NCBI RefSeq assembly: GCF_011758565.1 | Contig: NZ_JAAMOX010000001.1 | Location: 62,001 to 126,000, forward strand | Length of the DNA stretch: 64,000 nt | Source of the DNA: Lysinibacter cavernae | GTDB taxonomy: Bacteria > Actinomycetota > Actinomycetes > Actinomycetales > Microbacteriaceae | Direction of reading: 5' to 3' | Part shown: positions 1-8,320 of the stretch, piece after piece | Numbering within the stretch: the first letter of the stretch is position 1 | Layout: each line of letters starts with the position of its first letter | Program-made: the position numbers and the translations under genes | The notes under the pieces: model-generated | The model's database searches: none | What the model saw: the letters and a program-made list of their open reading frames with translations, nothing else | What the model was told of the DNA's origin: nothing

Positions 1-1
1 G

Positions 2-1327
2 GTCAGGCGAACCGTTCACCCGAGCGGTGTGCGCATCCTCACAGAATCGATGCCGGGTGCGCGTAGCGCGACACTTGGCTACTGGGTCACCGTCGGCTCG
101 CGAGACGAGCAGCCAACCGAAACCGGTGCGGCCGGTAGCCTCGGCTCCACACACTTCCTTGAGCACCTCCTGTTCAAGGGCACCTCACAGCGAAACGCGC
201 TTGAGATCGCGCAGAGCTTTGATGCCGTTGGCGGCGAGCATAATGCGATGACGGCGAAAGAATTCACCTGTTACTACGCAAAAGTGCGCGATACCGATCT
301 CTCGATGGCCAGCTCGGTCATCGCCGACATGGTCACCGGCTCGCTCATCGATCCGCACGAGTTCGATACCGAACGCGAAGTCATCCTCGAAGAACTTGCC
401 ATGGCAGAAGACGATCCAGGCGATGTGGCGAGCGAGCGACTGTTCAGCGCCGTGCTTGGCGATCATCCGCTCGGCAGGCCAATCGGCGGAGACCGCGAGA
501 CCATCGCTGGCGCAACCCGCGAGGGAGTTTGGCAGCACTACCGCGAGCGCTACAGCCCTTCAACCCTGGTAATCTCTGCCGCTGGCGCGGTCAATCACGA
601 TGCCCTCGTCGCGGAGGTAACCTCTTCGCTTGATGCCGCAGCAAGCGACTGGTCAAACTGGTCGATGGATGCCGTAGCCGCGCCAACCCCACGCCGCTCG
701 GTGCCGCCGGCATCCGTGCAGCGGGCCGAGGCCATTGCCGAGATCGAGCGCCCCGGTGCCCAGATCAATCTCATGCTTGGCGTCAACGGGCTTGTCGCTG
801 GTGACGATCGGCGGTTTGCGATGAACATCCTCAACATCGTTCTTGGCGGTGGGATGTCGAGCCGCCTGTTCCAGGAGATTCGCGAAAAACGTGGCCTTGC
901 CTATTCAACCTATTCGTTTTCGTCGGCCTATTCGGATGCCGGCCTGTTTGGCCTGTATGCCGGCTGCGCGCCCGATAAAGCCGGGCAGGTTACCGGCCTG
1001 CTGCGAGACGAGTTCAGTCGCCTCGCCAACGATGGAATCACCGATGACGAGCTTCGTCGCGCGCTCGGACAGCTTGCGGGTTCGTCGGCGCTTGCCCTCG
1101 AAGACTCAGACACCCGAATGAGTCGTCTCGCCCGCAGCGAGATGGGTCTCGGTGTGTTTTATGATCTTGATGAGAGCCTGCGTCGGCTCGCCGAGGTGAC
1201 CGTTGACGACGTTCAGTCCCTTGCCCAAGACCTCGCCTCTCGTGAGTTTTCGGCCGTTGTTGTTGGTGACCTCTCCGAGTCGAAGGCTGGGCTGAGCATC
1301 CGTTCGGCGCTGGAGGTATCCCGATGA
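2..1327 (+). CDS. M16 family zinc protease (5' end outside the window)
   Basis: Insulinase/mitochondrial-processing-peptidase-like metalloprotease. The inverted zinc motif HFLEH lies at residues 42-46 counted from the GTG at 29, with the third ligand Glu expected about residue 122 in the EELAM stretch. The frame stays open to the window edge and reads VRRTVHPSG just before that GTG, matching the family's usual N-terminus (R-T-x-L-P-S-G-V-R). The real start is therefore left of the window and the GTG at 29 is internal. In actinobacteria this gene usually follows pnp, which I expect just outside. It overlaps the next gene by 4 nt (ATGA), so the two are probably co-transcribed. The family is secure; the physiological substrate is unknown. 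Confidence 0.9.
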   Translation, partial: VRRTVHPSGVRILTESMPGARSATLGYWVTVGSRDEQPTETGAAGSLGSTHFLEHLLFKGTSQRNALEIAQSFDAVGGEHNAMTAKEFTCYYAKVRDTDLSMASSVIADMVTGSLIDPHEFDTEREVILEELAMAEDDPGDVASERLFSAVLGDHPLGRPIGGDRETIAGATREGVWQHYRERYSPSTLVISAAGAVNHDALVAEVTSSLDAAASDWSNWSMDAVAAPTPRRSVPPASVQRAEAIAEIERPGAQINLMLGVNGLVAGDDRRFAMNILNIVLGGGMSSRLFQEIREKRGLAYSTYSFSSAYSDAGLFGLYAGCAPDKAGQVTGLLRDEFSRLANDGITDDELRRALGQLAGSSALALEDSDTRMSRLARSEMGLGVFYDLDESLRRLAEVTVDDVQSLAQDLASREFSAVVVGDLSESKAGLSIRSALEVSR

Positions 1328-1923
1328 CCAGAACCTTGTATCTGGTGAGGCACGGCGAGCAAGTGGATGCCGAGCATGGCATCCCAGATGGCTCGCTTTC
1401 ACCTCGGGGCGAGCGCCAGGCGAAGGCGATTGCCGAGCGGTTGAGCGGCATCCCGTTTAACGCAGCATGGCACTCTCCGCTGCGCCGTGCAGAAGAAACC
1501 GTTCGGGTGATGACTGACATGATGCCGTCGCTCGAATCGCAACCCTCAAGCCTGCTGCTCGACTGCCTGCCAACCGGCAGGGTCGATGGCATGCCTGAGG
1601 TCTACAACTCGTATTTTGATTCCTATACGGAAGACGAGATTGATGCGGGGCGCGCGCAGATGGAAGATGCAACGGCAGAGTTTCTTGGGCATCAGGGCGA
1701 CCAGCATGAGCTGATCGTGACGCATAACTTTGTGATTGCCTGGTTTGTTCGGGAGGTCATGGATGCCCCTGAGTGGCGCTGGCTCGGCATCAACCAGGCC
1801 AATTGCGGGCTGACGATTATCCAGCAGCGTCCCGGACGCCCCTGGTCCCTTCTTGTTCACAACGACCTGTCACATTTGCCGGTTGAACTGCGCACCGGTC
1901 TTCCCGAAGCGATTCTTGGGTAG
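1324..1923 (+). CDS. Histidine phosphatase family protein (phosphoglycerate-mutase-like)
   Basis: 199 aa. The N-terminal LVRHGE signature (residues 7-12) contains the catalytic histidine that is phosphorylated in this family. A second conserved His lies in the C-terminal part (LIVTHNFVIAW), as in broad-specificity phosphatases. There is no signal peptide or membrane segment, so it is cytoplasmic. The start is fixed by the 4-nt overlap with the protease gene upstream. Members act on phosphosugars, phosphoglycerate or other small phosphomonoesters; the substrate here cannot be told from sequence. Confidence 0.85.
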   Translation: MTRTLYLVRHGEQVDAEHGIPDGSLSPRGERQAKAIAERLSGIPFNAAWHSPLRRAEETVRVMTDMMPSLESQPSSLLLDCLPTGRVDGMPEVYNSYFDSYTEDEIDAGRAQMEDATAEFLGHQGDQHELIVTHNFVIAWFVREVMDAPEWRWLGINQANCGLTIIQQRPGRPWSLLVHNDLSHLPVELRTGLPEAILG

Positions 1924-1978
1924 CCCTCGCGTATTTCGTGAGGCTACCGTTTGCGCGGATCTCCCAGTGGCAACGCGG

Positions 1979-1984
1979 TAGCCT
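1979..1984 (+). promoter_or_regulatory. -10 hexamer TAGCCT for leaderless dapB
   Basis: TAGCCT lies 7 nt before the ATG at 1992 and there is no Shine-Dalgarno sequence. This spacing places the transcription start at or next to the start codon. Confidence 0.5.
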
Positions 1985-1991
1985 TATACCC

Positions 1992-2765
1992 ATGACTACA
2001 CGCGTTGCCATTGCAGGTGCCTCAGGGCGGATGGGCCGTTTGGCCCGGTCAATTGTTAACGAGCTTGACGGCTTCGCCATACACGCCGAGCTTGGCTCGC
2101 AGACGCCGTTGAGCGACATGCTTGGTGCCGACGTTGTGATTGACGTCACCACCCCGGCCGTTTCGCCAGCTGTGGTGTCGTTTGCCGTTGAGAACGGTAT
2201 TAACGTGCTTGTTGGCACGAGCGGATGGTCGGCAGACCGGCTGGCACAGCTGCGCACACAGCTGGTCACACAACCAAATGTTGGTATTGTTGTCATCCCA
2301 AACTTTTCGATAGGCTCCGTGCTCGGCACGGCTCTCTCAACAATTGCCGGCCAGTTCTTTGACTCCATCGAGATCATCGAAGCCCACCACGCTGGCAAGA
2401 TCGATTCGCCCTCGGGTACAGCAGTCCGCACGGCAGAGCTGATTGCTGCGGCTCGCGGCGACCGTGGGCCGGTGGAGGCGCCCTTCGCAGACCAGATCGC
2501 GCGGGGCGAGCAGGTGGCGAGCATCCCAATCCACAGCCTTCGGATGGCAGGGGTCCTCGCAAAGCAAGAGGTGATTTTGGGTGGAACGGGAGAAGTCCTC
2601 ACCATTACGCACGACACGATTTCGCCAGAGGCCTACTCAACTGGGATGCGCGCGGCGCTCAAGGCCGTCACTACGGCGACGGGGCTTACCGTTGGCCTCG
2701 ACCAGGTGCTTGGCCTCGACTTCTCGAAGGTTCGCGCAACTCCTGACGCGGAGGCCCGCTCGTGA
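1992..2765 (+). CDS. dapB: 4-hydroxy-tetrahydrodipicolinate reductase
   Basis: 257 aa. Reduces hydroxy-tetrahydrodipicolinate with NAD(P)H in lysine and meso-diaminopimelate synthesis, in the cytoplasm. The nucleotide-binding motif GASGRMGR is at residues 9-16. The catalytic signature EAHHAGKIDSPSGTA (His132, His133, Lys136, SGTA at 141-144) is complete. An in-frame GTG at 1938 would add 18 residues before the Rossmann strand. The ATG at 1992 gives the normal family length and follows a -10-like TAGCCT at leaderless spacing. The stop overlaps the next start (GTGA). dapA and dapF lie further along in the window, so three DAP-pathway genes are present but dispersed. Confidence 0.97.
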   Translation: MTTRVAIAGASGRMGRLARSIVNELDGFAIHAELGSQTPLSDMLGADVVIDVTTPAVSPAVVSFAVENGINVLVGTSGWSADRLAQLRTQLVTQPNVGIVVIPNFSIGSVLGTALSTIAGQFFDSIEIIEAHHAGKIDSPSGTAVRTAELIAAARGDRGPVEAPFADQIARGEQVASIPIHSLRMAGVLAKQEVILGGTGEVLTITHDTISPEAYSTGMRAALKAVTTATGLTVGLDQVLGLDFSKVRATPDAEARS

Positions 2766-3250
2766 ATAAGACGCTTATTGGCGTCATCGTCATGGTTGTA
2801 CTGCTTGGCCTCTACGTCGTGCTTGTTGGGCAGCGTGCCTGGCTCATGCTGACCTCCGGAAGTGCCGTTGGCATCCTGATCGGAATTGCGCTTACCGTTC
2901 TCCCTCTGATTACGGTGTGGGCCGTCTGGCGAGAGATGTCCTTTGGCGCAAAATCGAGCCAGCTGCACGCGGAGCTTCTCGACGCAGAGGATGCAGCGTT
3001 TGAGGCTGGCTCGATCGATGAGGATGCTCCAGGAGCCCTCAGCCCAGCCGCCGTGTTGCCAACGAGCCCAAGCGGGCGGTTTGACCGCGCTGCGGCAGAT
3101 GCTGCCTTCCCCGCCTACCAGCGTGAGGCCGAGCAGCATCCAACCGACTGGATGGCCTGGTTTCGCCTTGGGCTCGCTTACGACGCCTGTGGCGACCGGC
3201 GTCGCGCGCGCCAGGCTATCCGCAAAGCGATTGTGCTCGCACGCGGATAG
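2762..3250 (+). CDS. Membrane protein with C-terminal TPR-like helices
   Basis: 162 aa. Two hydrophobic helices span residues 4-22 and about 30-54, followed by a cytoplasmic region. The C-terminal part (about 110-160, DWMAWFRLGLAYDACGDRRRARQAIRKAIVLA) reads like one tetratricopeptide unit, a protein-contact helix pair. It starts with GTG, overlapping the dapB stop by 4 nt, so it is co-transcribed with dapB. Small TPR membrane proteins sit at this place in other actinobacteria. No enzymatic motif is visible and the function is unknown. Confidence 0.75.
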   Translation: MNKTLIGVIVMVVLLGLYVVLVGQRAWLMLTSGSAVGILIGIALTVLPLITVWAVWREMSFGAKSSQLHAELLDAEDAAFEAGSIDEDAPGALSPAAVLPTSPSGRFDRAAADAAFPAYQREAEQHPTDWMAWFRLGLAYDACGDRRRARQAIRKAIVLARG

Positions 3251-3257
3251 GGCCGGT

Positions 3258-4196
3258 TTATCGCGCGTACAGGTCGGTAACGAGCTGTTCCATGCGCGCA
3301 TCGTGGAACTCGTAGCCGGCATCAAGCAGTCGGCGAGGGTACACGTTTTGGTCGGAGAGAAGTAGCTCGCGGGCCGCGTCGCCAAGGAGCGCGATGAGGG
3401 CAAACCGCGGGGCTGGCAGCCAATAAGGGCGGTGTACCGCATGCGCGACGGTTGTGATGAGCTTTGCAGCGGTGACCTGCTCTGGCCCAACAATATTGAT
3501 GGGGCCTGAAACGTCGGCCGTCATGAGGTGCATTTGTGCGCCGACATGGTCGCGCAGGCTGATCCACGGCCAGTGCTGAGTGCCCGAGCCGAGTGGGCCA
3601 GCGAGTCCAACCTTCGCGATTCGTTCGAGCAACGGGAGAACGCCTCCCGTCCGCGACAATACGATGCCGGTTCGCAGCGTTACCACTCGTACGCCTTCCG
3701 GCGCACGTTGTGCGGCGGCCTCCCACGCGACGCAGACGTCGGCAAGGAACCCCGTTCCACGAGCAGGAGAGGTCACAAGTTTTTCGCCAGGACGATGACC
3801 GTAGTACCCAACCGCGGAAGCGTTGAGGAGCACAGCGGGCGGCGTCTGCATCCCTCGCATGGCTTCAACAACGGTGTTGGTGGCATCAAGCCGAGACTGG
3901 CGGATCTTCTTTTTATAGGCCGGCGTCCACGGTAACCGGTTGAGAGGAGCACCCGCCAGGTTGACAACAACATCCACATCGATGAGGGCAGAGGAATCGA
4001 TGAGCCCAGTTGATGGGTCCCAGCGAAACTCATTTGCCGCTGAGGGAACGCGCCGCACCAGTCGGCGAACGTGATGGCCGTCAGCCGTTGCCCTTGCCGC
4101 GAGCGCTGTGCCGATGAGCCCCGATGCGCCAGTGATGAGGATGGTCAGGGGCGTACCCGGGTTTTCCGTGTTGTTGAGTCGCTCGTGCTGAGGCAT
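3258..4196 (-). CDS. TIGR01777-type NAD(P)-dependent epimerase (YfcH/SDR39U1-like)
   Basis: 312 aa. N-terminal Rossmann motif TGASGLIG at residues 22-29, then features of the TIGR01777 extended-SDR family: the stretch around VVNLAGAPL, SAVGYYG containing the Tyr of the active site, and the C-terminal PAPRFALIALLGD segment. The first 17 residues before the Rossmann strand are polar and weakly supported, so the true start could be slightly downstream, but no better ATG is apparent. Substrate unknown; related proteins have been linked to cell division (SulA-like annotation) without firm evidence. It is convergent with the dapB operon, only 7 bp apart. Confidence 0.85.
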   Translation of the reverse strand: MPQHERLNNTENPGTPLTILITGASGLIGTALAARATADGHHVRRLVRRVPSAANEFRWDPSTGLIDSSALIDVDVVVNLAGAPLNRLPWTPAYKKKIRQSRLDATNTVVEAMRGMQTPPAVLLNASAVGYYGHRPGEKLVTSPARGTGFLADVCVAWEAAAQRAPEGVRVVTLRTGIVLSRTGGVLPLLERIAKVGLAGPLGSGTQHWPWISLRDHVGAQMHLMTADVSGPINIVGPEQVTAAKLITTVAHAVHRPYWLPAPRFALIALLGDAARELLLSDQNVYPRRLLDAGYEFHDARMEQLVTDLYAR

Positions 4197-4205
4197 CTCA
4201 CCAGA

Positions 4206-4787
4206 CTACGTGGCGTTTGGGCGCAGGCCAACAGGTTTGGCTCGCTGCAGCAGCAGATAGATCTGGCATCCGAGGCAGAAACCGACCGCAGCGTTCAGGA
4301 ACGCGGCGATAAACGCGGCCCCCGCGGCAAGCGGGAGGGCGAGCGGAACGCCTGCGAGGTGAAGAACGAGGCCGATTCCAACGACGATGAGGCCAACACC
4401 CTGCGCAAACGTTGGCGCTGCCGGGTTTTCGCGTTCGGAGCTTGGCGCAAGGCGTGGCCGGATGACCCGTGCAAAGAATAGCCCGTACGGATGCCGCTGG
4501 ATTCCGGCGAACGCACCCCACGCAAAGAGCGCAGCGATGATGACCAGCAGGATGAATGCTGGGTCAGCTGCTCGCTGGGCAATCGTGAGCGATGGCAGGG
4601 CCCAGCCCAAATCGACGGGAGGGGAGGTTTCCCCAACGAGGCGTGAGGCCGAGGTGCCGATGAGGCCGAGGAAAACCGTTATTGCGAGTAGAACTGAGGT
4701 GATTGTTGCACCAAATCTTGGGCCCCGAGGATCGATGCCCTTCGGTTGCGTTTTTGGCGTTGCTTCGGATGCTTCAGACGGCGACAC
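4206..4787 (-). CDS. DUF4395 integral membrane protein
   Basis: 193 aa. About four hydrophobic helices (28-46, 76-97, 127-147, 150-180). The family hallmarks are visible: GIDPRGPRFGA at about 17-27 and a CxxC (Cys171, Cys174) in the last helix (GFCLGCQIYLLL). I chose the GTG at 4787 because it overlaps the upstream thioredoxin-gene stop by 14 nt. The longer frame from 4874 would run 100 nt into that gene and add a low-complexity Pro/Ser tail. DUF4395 proteins commonly neighbour membrane thioredoxin or rhodanese proteins. The CxxC suggests it exchanges electrons or sulfur with the partner; that role is inferred. Confidence 0.85.
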   Translation of the reverse strand: MSPSEASEATPKTQPKGIDPRGPRFGATITSVLLAITVFLGLIGTSASRLVGETSPPVDLGWALPSLTIAQRAADPAFILLVIIAALFAWGAFAGIQRHPYGLFFARVIRPRLAPSSERENPAAPTFAQGVGLIVVGIGLVLHLAGVPLALPLAAGAAFIAAFLNAAVGFCLGCQIYLLLQRAKPVGLRPNAT

Positions 4788-5265
4788 GATTGACTCCAAG
4801 GGGCTCGAGGATGTTGGTGACGGTGGCGGCCGTTGGGGCGCCGCCGATTCGGTGAAGCAAGCGGCCCTCTGCATCCAGAACGAAGACGGTGGGGGTCTGC
4901 AGAATTCGATGGGTGGCAGCGAGATCTGGTCTGTGGGTGAGATCTACCTCTGCGTGTTGTACGTCTGGGCGTTCGTCGGCGATTGCGCCGAGGAGGCGAC
5001 GGGTTGCCGGGCATTTTGCGCAAATTTCGGTGGAGAACTGAAGCAGCGTGATCCTCGAGCCCCAGCTATCTGCGGACCGAGACAGCCCATCAGCCGAATG
5101 GTCGGCTGCGGAATCGCCGAGCCCGGCCTGTATCGGGCTGATGACGATCTGCTGTCCTGCGGGTGCAGCAGTTGCCTTGCCGGTGCGCCACGAGTAGAAG
5201 CCAGCAAGGAGCAGCGCAAACACAAGGAGCGAACCAAGCAGAATGAGGGCGACCGGTACTGACAT
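4774..5265 (-). CDS. Membrane-anchored thioredoxin-fold protein (CAKC active site)
   Basis: 163 aa. One N-terminal hydrophobic helix (residues 4-24) tethers a thioredoxin domain (about 70-160) outside or at the membrane. The redox motif is Cys82-Ala-Lys-Cys85 (FSTEICAKCPA), replacing the usual WCGPC, and the cis-Pro loop is present (TPTVFVLD). I start at the ATG at 5265; an in-frame extension to 5385 would add 40 residues without recognisable homology. It is transcribed with the overlapping DUF4395 gene. The lone TEICAKC motif and the CxxC partner point to a two-component thiol relay; substrates are not known. Confidence 0.85.
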   Translation of the reverse strand: MSVPVALILLGSLLVFALLLAGFYSWRTGKATAAPAGQQIVISPIQAGLGDSAADHSADGLSRSADSWGSRITLLQFSTEICAKCPATRRLLGAIADERPDVQHAEVDLTHRPDLAATHRILQTPTVFVLDAEGRLLHRIGGAPTAATVTNILEPLGVNRVAV

Positions 5266-5470
5266 GAACACAGGGTAGATCTGTTGCAACGACGCCACAA
5301 CGAACGTGACGAAGCATGACAGAAAAACCGTAGGCGATATGCGCGTTACCACCTCTTGGCTCAGCAGCAGTCGCGCGGACGCCAACCGTTCACAAGGTGT
5401 TTGCCCTCTGCCGATTGTCTAGAACGCGGTGCCGACACGGGTCGGACCAGAATTCAGGAGAGATCATTTC

Positions 5471-7375
5471 ATGAGAACATCCGTTTCGAAGTCGCCAACA
5501 CGAGGCACTCGAATTGCCGCAGCCAGCGGCGCGCTTGTTGTTGCACTGAGTTTCGCAAGCACAACCGCCGCGTTTGCAGAGGTCAAAGACAACGGTGGGG
5601 CCGCGCGGAACGACAGCGACAACACCGCGTCGCTGCGCGCATCCATCGCTGACGGCCCTGCGAAGAACGTCATCCTGCTTATCGGAGACGGCATGGGCGA
5701 CAGCGAAATCACGATCGCCCGCAACTACGCCTATGGTGCGGCTGGGCAACTCCCCGGCATCGACGCCCTCCCACTCACGGGACAGTACACGACATACTCC
5801 CTGTATAAGGATGGCGCGAATAAGGGGCTCCCTGACTACGTTCCCGACTCTGCCGCGACCGGCTCAGCCTGGGCGACCGGAACAAAAACGTACGACAATG
5901 CCATCTCCGTTGATATCGACGGCACCCCGCAAAACACCCTCATCGAGCTTGCCAAGGCAAACGGCCTTCGCACCGGCAACGTGAGCACCGCCGAAATTCA
6001 GGATGCTACGCCTGCCGTGCAGGTTGCACATGTTGGCGCTCGCAGCTGCTACGGGCCAGATAGCGCTTCGTGTGGTGCAGACGCGCTGGAGAACGGCGGC
6101 CTCGGTTCAATTAGCGAGCAACTGCTTGACACTCGTGCTGATGTCACCCTCGGAGGAGGCGCAGCATCCTTCAGCCAGACAGCAAAAGCGGGGGAATGGA
6201 AAGACCTCACGCTGAACGAGCAGGCGGCCAAACGCGGCTACCAGCTTGTTGGCGATGTTGCTGGCCTCGAGGCAGTGACCGAAGCTTCACAGGAGAAGCC
6301 AGTGCTTGGACTCTTCACCGCGGGGAATTTCCCAACTCGCTATGCTCCAACAACGGCAACGGTCGGAGGAGCAAACAGCGCGGTCACGTGCCAGGAGAGC
6401 GCCGGTCGCCTCCCAGCGGAACTGTCGCTTTCAAGCCTCACCGATAAGGCGATCTCATTACTCGACTCTGACAGCGAAAAGGGGTTCTTCCTTCAGGTTG
6501 AAGGCGCAAGCATTGATAAGCGCGACCACAGCGCTGACGCGTGCGGGCAAATCGGCGAAACCATTGACCTCGACGAGGCCGTGCAGTCAGCGCTGAAATT
6601 CGCTGAGGCCGATGGCAACACCATGGTTATCGTGACGGCAGACCACGCCCACACGAGCCAGATTGTTGACAGCACCCCGCCAACGAGTTTGAGCACGGCC
6701 GTCACAACGGTTGATGGCACCGTCATGAAGATTTCGTACGGAACGGCAGCTGCTGGCGGGTCGCAGCAGCACACCGGGTCACAGCTTCGCGTTGCCGGTT
6801 ACGGTCCTGGGGCCGCAAACGTGGTTGGCCTGATCGATCAGACGGACAACTTCTTTACAATCGCAAACGCGTTGCAGCTCAACCGGGACCTGTCATCGCT
6901 GAGCGCTTCGGCATCCGTCGCGCTGCAAAAGGCGACGTTCGCTCCCGGTGAAGACCTTGCGATCAGCGTTGCCGGTCTCTCCGGTGACCGCCAGCTGACG
7001 GGTGTTATTCAGTCTGAGCCCGTCAATGTGCCCAAAACGGATGTGCTGAACGGCACAGCAGTGATCTCTGCACAAGCACCAACTGAGCTTGGCGAACACA
7101 CCGTCACGCTCACGGGAAGCCAGAGTGGCAAGGTCATCGAGGCACGCTTCTCGGTCACGCCCGACGGCAACCCGCTCCCTCAGCCAACCGACTCGGCGGC
7201 TCCACCCGTCGCCGGTGGAATTGGCGGGGGAGGTACAGGGGCAATCGGTGCCGGGCCGTTTGCGATCACCGGTGCAGAGGCCGGCCCGCTGGTTGTGCTC
7301 GCGGTGCTTATTACAGCACTCGGTGCGGCGCTCATCATCCGTCGCCGCCGCCAGCACTCGGCGGCAAACTCGTAA
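5471..7375 (+). CDS. Secreted alkaline phosphatase with C-terminal membrane anchor
   Basis: 634 aa. Hydrolyses phosphomonoesters outside the membrane to release phosphate. Signal peptide at residues 1-36 with likely cleavage after AFA. The metal-site motif IGDGMGDSE is at about 71-79. The nucleophile motif [12 protein letters not shown] starts at residue 126 with the phosphorylated Ser127. Further metal ligands appear in [11 protein letters not shown] and [10 protein letters not shown]. An extra domain of about 130 residues follows the catalytic part, then a Gly-rich linker, one transmembrane helix and an RRRRQ stop-transfer tail, with no LPxTG motif. A good ribosome site (AGGAG at 5456) precedes the ATG at 5471. 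A hairpin follows the stop. Probably phosphate-regulated, but I see no clear Pho box. Confidence 0.93.
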   Translation: MRTSVSKSPTRGTRIAAASGALVVALSFASTTAAFAEVKDNGGAARNDSDNTASLRASIADGPAKNVILLIGDGMGDSEITIARNYAYGAAGQLPGIDALPLTGQYTTYSLYKDGANKGLPDYVPDSAATGSAWATGTKTYDNAISVDIDGTPQNTLIELAKANGLRTGNVSTAEIQDATPAVQVAHVGARSCYGPDSASCGADALENGGLGSISEQLLDTRADVTLGGGAASFSQTAKAGEWKDLTLNEQAAKRGYQLVGDVAGLEAVTEASQEKPVLGLFTAGNFPTRYAPTTATVGGANSAVTCQESAGRLPAELSLSSLTDKAISLLDSDSEKGFFLQVEGASIDKRDHSADACGQIGETIDLDEAVQSALKFAEADGNTMVIVTADHAHTSQIVDSTPPTSLSTAVTTVDGTVMKISYGTAAAGGSQQHTGSQLRVAGYGPGAANVVGLIDQTDNFFTIANALQLNRDLSSLSASASVALQKATFAPGEDLAISVAGLSGDRQLTGVIQSEPVNVPKTDVLNGTAVISAQAPTELGEHTVTLTGSQSGKVIEARFSVTPDGNPLPQPTDSAAPPVAGGIGGGGTGAIGAGPFAITGAEAGPLVVLAVLITALGAALIIRRRRQHSAANS

Positions 7376-7379
7376 GATA

Positions 7380-7432
7380 ACCCGCGTCTTGGTGTGACGA
7401 TCCCTTCCGGAACGGCACACCAAGATGCGGGT
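7380..7432 (+). terminator. Hairpin after alkaline phosphatase
   Basis: 17-nt arms (7380-7396 and 7416-7432, beginning ACCCGC) pair with a single G-T mismatch around a 19-nt loop. It lies 4 bp after the phosphatase stop and just before the next promoter. There is no clear T-run, so it may be a weak or loop-type terminator. Confidence 0.6.
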
Positions 7433-7442
7433 CGTCGGCAGG

Positions 7443-7448
7443 TACAGT
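7443..7448 (+). promoter_or_regulatory. -10 hexamer TACAGT for leaderless SDR gene
   Basis: TACAGT ends 6 nt before the ATG at 7455 and no Shine-Dalgarno sequence is present, supporting 7455 rather than the in-frame ATG at 7425. Confidence 0.45.
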
Positions 7449-7454
7449 GAACAC

Positions 7455-8255
7455 ATGAGCACGAGTAGCAGCAGTTCAGCGCCGAGAGTTGCGGCGGCCA
7501 AACGCACCGCCCTCATCACAGGAGCAACATCCGGAATTGGTGCCGAGTTTGCTCGTCAGCTTGCGGCCAGGCGCTACGACCTTGTCCTCGTTGCTCGGGA
7601 TACCGGCAGGCTCGAAATGGCCGCAGACAGCCTGAATCTCCGCTACGGAGTCGAGGTCGAGGTGTTGACCGCAGACCTCGTTGACGACGCCGGGCTCGCC
7701 GAGGTTGAGGCGCGGCTCCAGCATCCAACTGACCGCATCGATCTCCTCATCAATAATGCCGGATTTGGGCTTCGCAAACCCTTTGACGAAAACACGATTG
7801 ATGACGAGCAGCGGCACCTCGACCTGCTCGTTCGTGTGCCAATGCGCCTCACCCATGCGGCGTTGCAGGGGATGCTCACCAACGGCGCCGGCCGAATTAT
7901 CAACGTGGCCTCCGTTGCCGGCTTTATTCCTCGCGGAACCTACGGAGCCTGCAAAGCCTGGGTCATCAGCTTTAGTCGCTGGGCAAACATCTTTTACCGG
8001 AACCGCGGCGTCAGCGTGACGGCGGTGTGCCCCGGTTTTGTCCGCACGGAGTTCCACGAGCGGATGCGCGTACAAACCACCAACATTCCCGATTGGATGT
8101 GGCTCGAAACCGAACAGGTGGTTCGCGAAGGTCTGCGCGACAGCCTGAGAGGTCGGGCCGTTTCGGTCCCGTCGCTGCGCTACAAAGCTGCCGTGGTGCT
8201 CGCCACGATTCTGCCCAAGCGCGTAACAGCTGAGCAGGGAAAACGCGGGCGTTAA
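7455..8255 (+). CDS. Short-chain dehydrogenase/reductase
   Basis: 266 aa classical SDR. Cofactor motif TGATSGIG at residues 22-29, NNAGFG at 100-105, and catalytic Ser153, Tyr163 and Lys167 (Y-x3-K in YGACK). An Arg-rich C-terminus follows. Similar proteins are often annotated as 3-oxoacyl-ACP-reductase-like or DltE-like. Nothing in the sequence fixes the substrate, and the flanking genes give no pathway clue. The start at 7455 follows a -10-like element directly. Confidence 0.88.
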   Translation: MSTSSSSSAPRVAAAKRTALITGATSGIGAEFARQLAARRYDLVLVARDTGRLEMAADSLNLRYGVEVEVLTADLVDDAGLAEVEARLQHPTDRIDLLINNAGFGLRKPFDENTIDDEQRHLDLLVRVPMRLTHAALQGMLTNGAGRIINVASVAGFIPRGTYGACKAWVISFSRWANIFYRNRGVSVTAVCPGFVRTEFHERMRVQTTNIPDWMWLETEQVVREGLRDSLRGRAVSVPSLRYKAAVVLATILPKRVTAEQGKRGR

Positions 8256-8307
8256 CAGTCGGCCGAGCCCCGGTGAGGCGGATGCGCTGTGCCCATCGAT
8301 TCGCGGG

Positions 8308-8313
8308 TACGCT
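8308..8313 (+). promoter_or_regulatory. -10 hexamer TACGCT before the 8321 GTG
   Basis: TACGCT is 7 nt upstream of the GTG at 8321, the leaderless spacing seen at other genes here. It argues for GTG 8321 over the earlier in-frame ATG at 8273. Confidence 0.4.
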
Positions 8314-8320
8314 GAAGATT

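Noticed and set aside
29-1327. GTG at 29 as the true start of the M16 protease
   Set aside because: The frame is open upstream to the edge and encodes conserved N-terminal residues.
2633-3493. Minus-strand frame over the dapB end and TPR gene
   Set aside because: Shadow of dapB and its neighbour; no recognisable protein features.
4387-5262. Plus-strand frame of 291 codons over the thioredoxin/DUF4395 genes
   Set aside because: Antisense to two genes with recognised families; composition is that of a shadow frame.
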